This document shows, piece by piece, positions 61,706 to 64,000 of a DNA stretch of 64,000 bases (positions are counted from its first letter, which is position 1; each line of letters starts with the position of its first letter). Source of the stretch: Tamlana sp. I1 (GTDB taxonomy: Bacteria; Bacteroidota; Bacteroidia; Flavobacteriales; Flavobacteriaceae); the NCBI RefSeq assembly GCF_015355625.1, contig NZ_JACLAF010000004.1:62001-126000 (forward strand). Reading direction: 5' to 3'. The position numbers and the translations under genes were made by a program. Below the pieces are notes generated by a model that ran no database searches, was not told the origin of the DNA, and saw only the letters and a program-made list of their open reading frames with translations.

Positions 61706-64000
61706 TGAATGAACAAAAACCAAAAATTAAACCAAAGATTAAATGGAACTTTTCAGTTCCAGGGTTTACTATTTTACTGGTCATTTTACTTTCCAGTTTT
61801 TCCGTAATTAATCTAGATGCACAAAATAAGATTACAGGTACTGTGACAGGTGGTTCAGATAATATGCCTTTGCCTGGGGTAAATGTTGTGGAAAAAGGAA
61901 CTAGAAATGGTGCCGTTACAGATTTTGATGGAAATTTTTCTCTTCAATTAACTTCAGTATCAAGGACTTTAGTGTTTTCTTATATAGGGTATAAAACACA
62001 AGAAGTTGTTATTGGCGATTCTACTAATATTGCAGTTCAATTAGAGGAAGATACAGCTACCCTAGATGAAGTTGTAGTCATTGGTTTCCAGCAAGTAAAG
62101 CGAGAAAAAATACTTGGTGCGGTAGACACTGTTAAATCAGAATCTATAAATCAAGCAGCTCCAGTAGACGCTCTTCAAGGTATCCAAGGTAAAGTAGCTG
62201 GTGTTCAGATTACTAGTAATAATGGGCCTGGTGAAGGATTTGATATCAAAATTCGTGGGGTGTCTACCTTTACAGCAGGAGCTACAGGACCTTTATATGT
62301 TGTTGATGGGCAGCAAACTTTTGATATAGACAATATAGATCCTAACGATATAGAATCGTTAGAGGTTGTTAAGGATGGCGCTACTGCAGCAATTTATGGA
62401 GCTCAAGCAGGTAATGGTGTAGTTATTATCACCACAAAAAGAGGTGTTGAAGGTAAAATTAAACTAGATGTTACAACCATAACCGGTATGAATCAACTAG
62501 TTGGTGATTTACCAGCTCCAAATGCAGCTCAACGTTTAGAGCAAGAAAGACGACAAGGCATTACATGGGGACCAATTGCTAGAGATTCTTTGAGCTTAGT
62601 AACACGTAATTCTCCAGACTTACAGAAAATGGTTACTAGAGTGGGGATAAGACATCAAACCAATGTAGCTTTAAGTGGTGGTAGTGACAAAATGTCTTTC
62701 TATTGGAATAATGGATTTTTTAATGAAGAAGGTATTATTTTAAATAGTGATCACAAACGAATTAATACCAGATTAAAGGTTGACGCTACTCCTAACGATA
62801 AATTTAAGTTTGGAACATTAATTAATATGTCCTATGAATTTACAAATAGTACGAATCCTGGACCTGTTTTAGGTCACCTTTTAAATAGGGTAGCATATTT
62901 ACCTATTTATGAGCCAGATGGGAGTTTTACTCCAGGCTCTCCTAATAAGCAAAGTTTGAATCCAATTCAAAATGCTTTATTAAGAAAAAATGATAGAAGA
63001 CGCTATAGAGCGAATTCATTTAGCTATGCACAATTCCAGATTCTACCTTCCTTATCAATTAGGTCTCAGTTTGGTGTAGATTTCTCATATGAGAAGTTTG
63101 AAGGGTTCACTCCAGCCATCCTGGATGCAAGAAACTATGCAAATGGTATCAATTCAGGTAGTGAGAGACACTTATTGAGATATGGTATCCAGCAGGATAA
63201 TACACTTAACTTTAATCAAAGTTGGGGAAAGCATGATGTTAGTGCCTTTTTAGGAATGCAAATTCAAAGAGACACTTACGAGAATTTAACTTTAAGAGCC
63301 AATTTTGCAAACGATTTAATAGAAACGTTTAATAATTCTCTTTTTGCTGATGCTGATGGAAATCCGCTTGATATCGTAGATAGAACCGGAGGAGATAGAA
63401 CTCAAAATACCCAAACAGGTTTATTTTCTTTATTTACAGGTTTTAATTATGATTATAATAACAAATACTTGGTAGGAGCTACCTTTCGTAGAGATGGATC
63501 TTCAAGTTTCGGAGGAAATAACAAATATGGTTATTTCCCATCGGCTACTTTAGGGTGGAGAATAAGTAAAGAAGGATTCCTTAATAATAGTTCTGTAGTT
63601 TCAAATCTTTTGGTAAGAGCATCTTATGGTATTGTAGGAAACGATAGAATTGGACCATATGATTTCCTAACGACACTTGCTCCTGGTTATAACTATGAAG
63701 GACAAACTGGCTTTGCTCCGTTTTCTCTAGGTAATGAAGATTTAAGATGGGAAGAAACCGAATCAATAAATTTAGGTTTTGATTTAAGCTTATTTAAGGG
63801 TAGAAGATTAAACCTTTCTTTAGATTTATGGGAGAAACTTACAGATGGCTTATTAGTAAATACTGAATTACCTGAAGAGTCCGGATTTAGTGTTGTTAGA
63901 GAAAATAAAGCTGTTGTAAAAAACAGAGGTATGGATTTTACTCTTAGTGGTACAATAGTTCAGAATAAGGATTTTTCTTGGAGATCTAGTTTTAATCTAG
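61706..64000 (+). CDS. SusC/RagA-type TonB-dependent transporter (3' end outside window)
   Basis: The frame is open from ATG 61706 to the window edge, 765 codons. It has a signal segment, a carboxypeptidase-regulatory-like domain (TGTVTGGSDNMPLPGVNVVE), a plug (PLYVVDGQQTF, then AAIYGAQAGNGVVIITTKRG) and part of the barrel. Unlike the transporter at 33162 it has no STN domain, so it is not linked to an ECF sigma but probably to the HTCS upstream. Confidence 0.93.

Noticed and set aside
1-64000. CRISPR array or cas genes
   Set aside because: No regularly spaced identical repeats and no Cas-like protein were seen.

Overview
The window looks like the chromosome of a marine-type flavobacterium (phylum Bacteroidota, probably Flavobacteriaceae). 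The base composition is AT-rich. Starts lack Shine-Dalgarno sequences. Promoters have a TAnnTTTG -7 box, with a TTG near -33 at some. There are two SusC genes (one with a SusD partner), a hybrid two-component regulator and a CTnDOT-type conjugation gene set. The host genus cannot be named from the sequence alone.

Layout. (1) 1-7.5 kb is ordinary chromosome: the 3' part of gyrA, a TPR protein, an NlpC/P60 peptidase, a thiolase, a PgpH-like 7TM-HD phosphodiesterase gene broken by a perfect 290-bp tandem duplication, then tRNA-Ser(GCT) and tRNA-Pro(TGG). (2) 7.5-14.7 kb is the left arm of an integrative conjugative element (ICE): tyrosine integrase, a small histone-like protein, ssb, a RadC-like protein, BfmA/BtgA-type accessory protein, MobB relaxase and coupling protein. 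(3) 14.8-23.6 kb is cargo: two ArsR-led operons of SRPBCC, DoxX, VOC, DUF1801 and similar small enzymes. The two share a nearly identical double-operator promoter. (4) 23.6-30.4 kb is a defence island. It holds an AbiE-type toxin-antitoxin pair with a symmetric four-site operator. It also holds a five-gene minus-strand operon: a 58-aa basic protein, an LRAT-fold protein, a Pycsar-type membrane effector, a class III nucleotide cyclase and an E2-like protein with a SEC-C-like zinc motif. Divergent from it are a sigma-like protein, a small unknown and an ImmA/IrrE metallopeptidase. (5) 30.7-31.3 kb has an XRE regulator and a long structured noncoding RNA candidate. (6) 31.3-41.2 kb is an ECF sigma/FecR/SusC/SusD/thioredoxin-like operon facing a MauE/propeller-like/DUF6520 operon. 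(7) 41.3-46.2 kb has an AraC regulator, a small DUF7793-like protein, a PLP-enzyme/GNAT fusion and RteC. (8) 46.4-55.6 kb is the tra region: HTH, replication/partition-like genes, amidase, and traE, F, G, a VirB5-like gene, J, K, M and N. (9) 56-64 kb is the start of a glycan-utilisation locus: a GntR/LacI-like regulator, a hybrid two-component regulator and a truncated SusC.

The ICE probably runs from just after tRNA-Pro to about 55.6-55.9 kb, with its cargo lodged between the mobilisation and tra blocks. No direct repeat marking both ends was found by eye. The most interesting region is 25.8-30.4 kb. There the two core Pycsar genes, cyclase and membrane effector, sit in an operon with an E2-like and an LRAT-like protein, opposite an ImmA/IrrE peptidase module that could control expression. 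The broken pgpH-like gene may be a real recent duplication or an assembly error.
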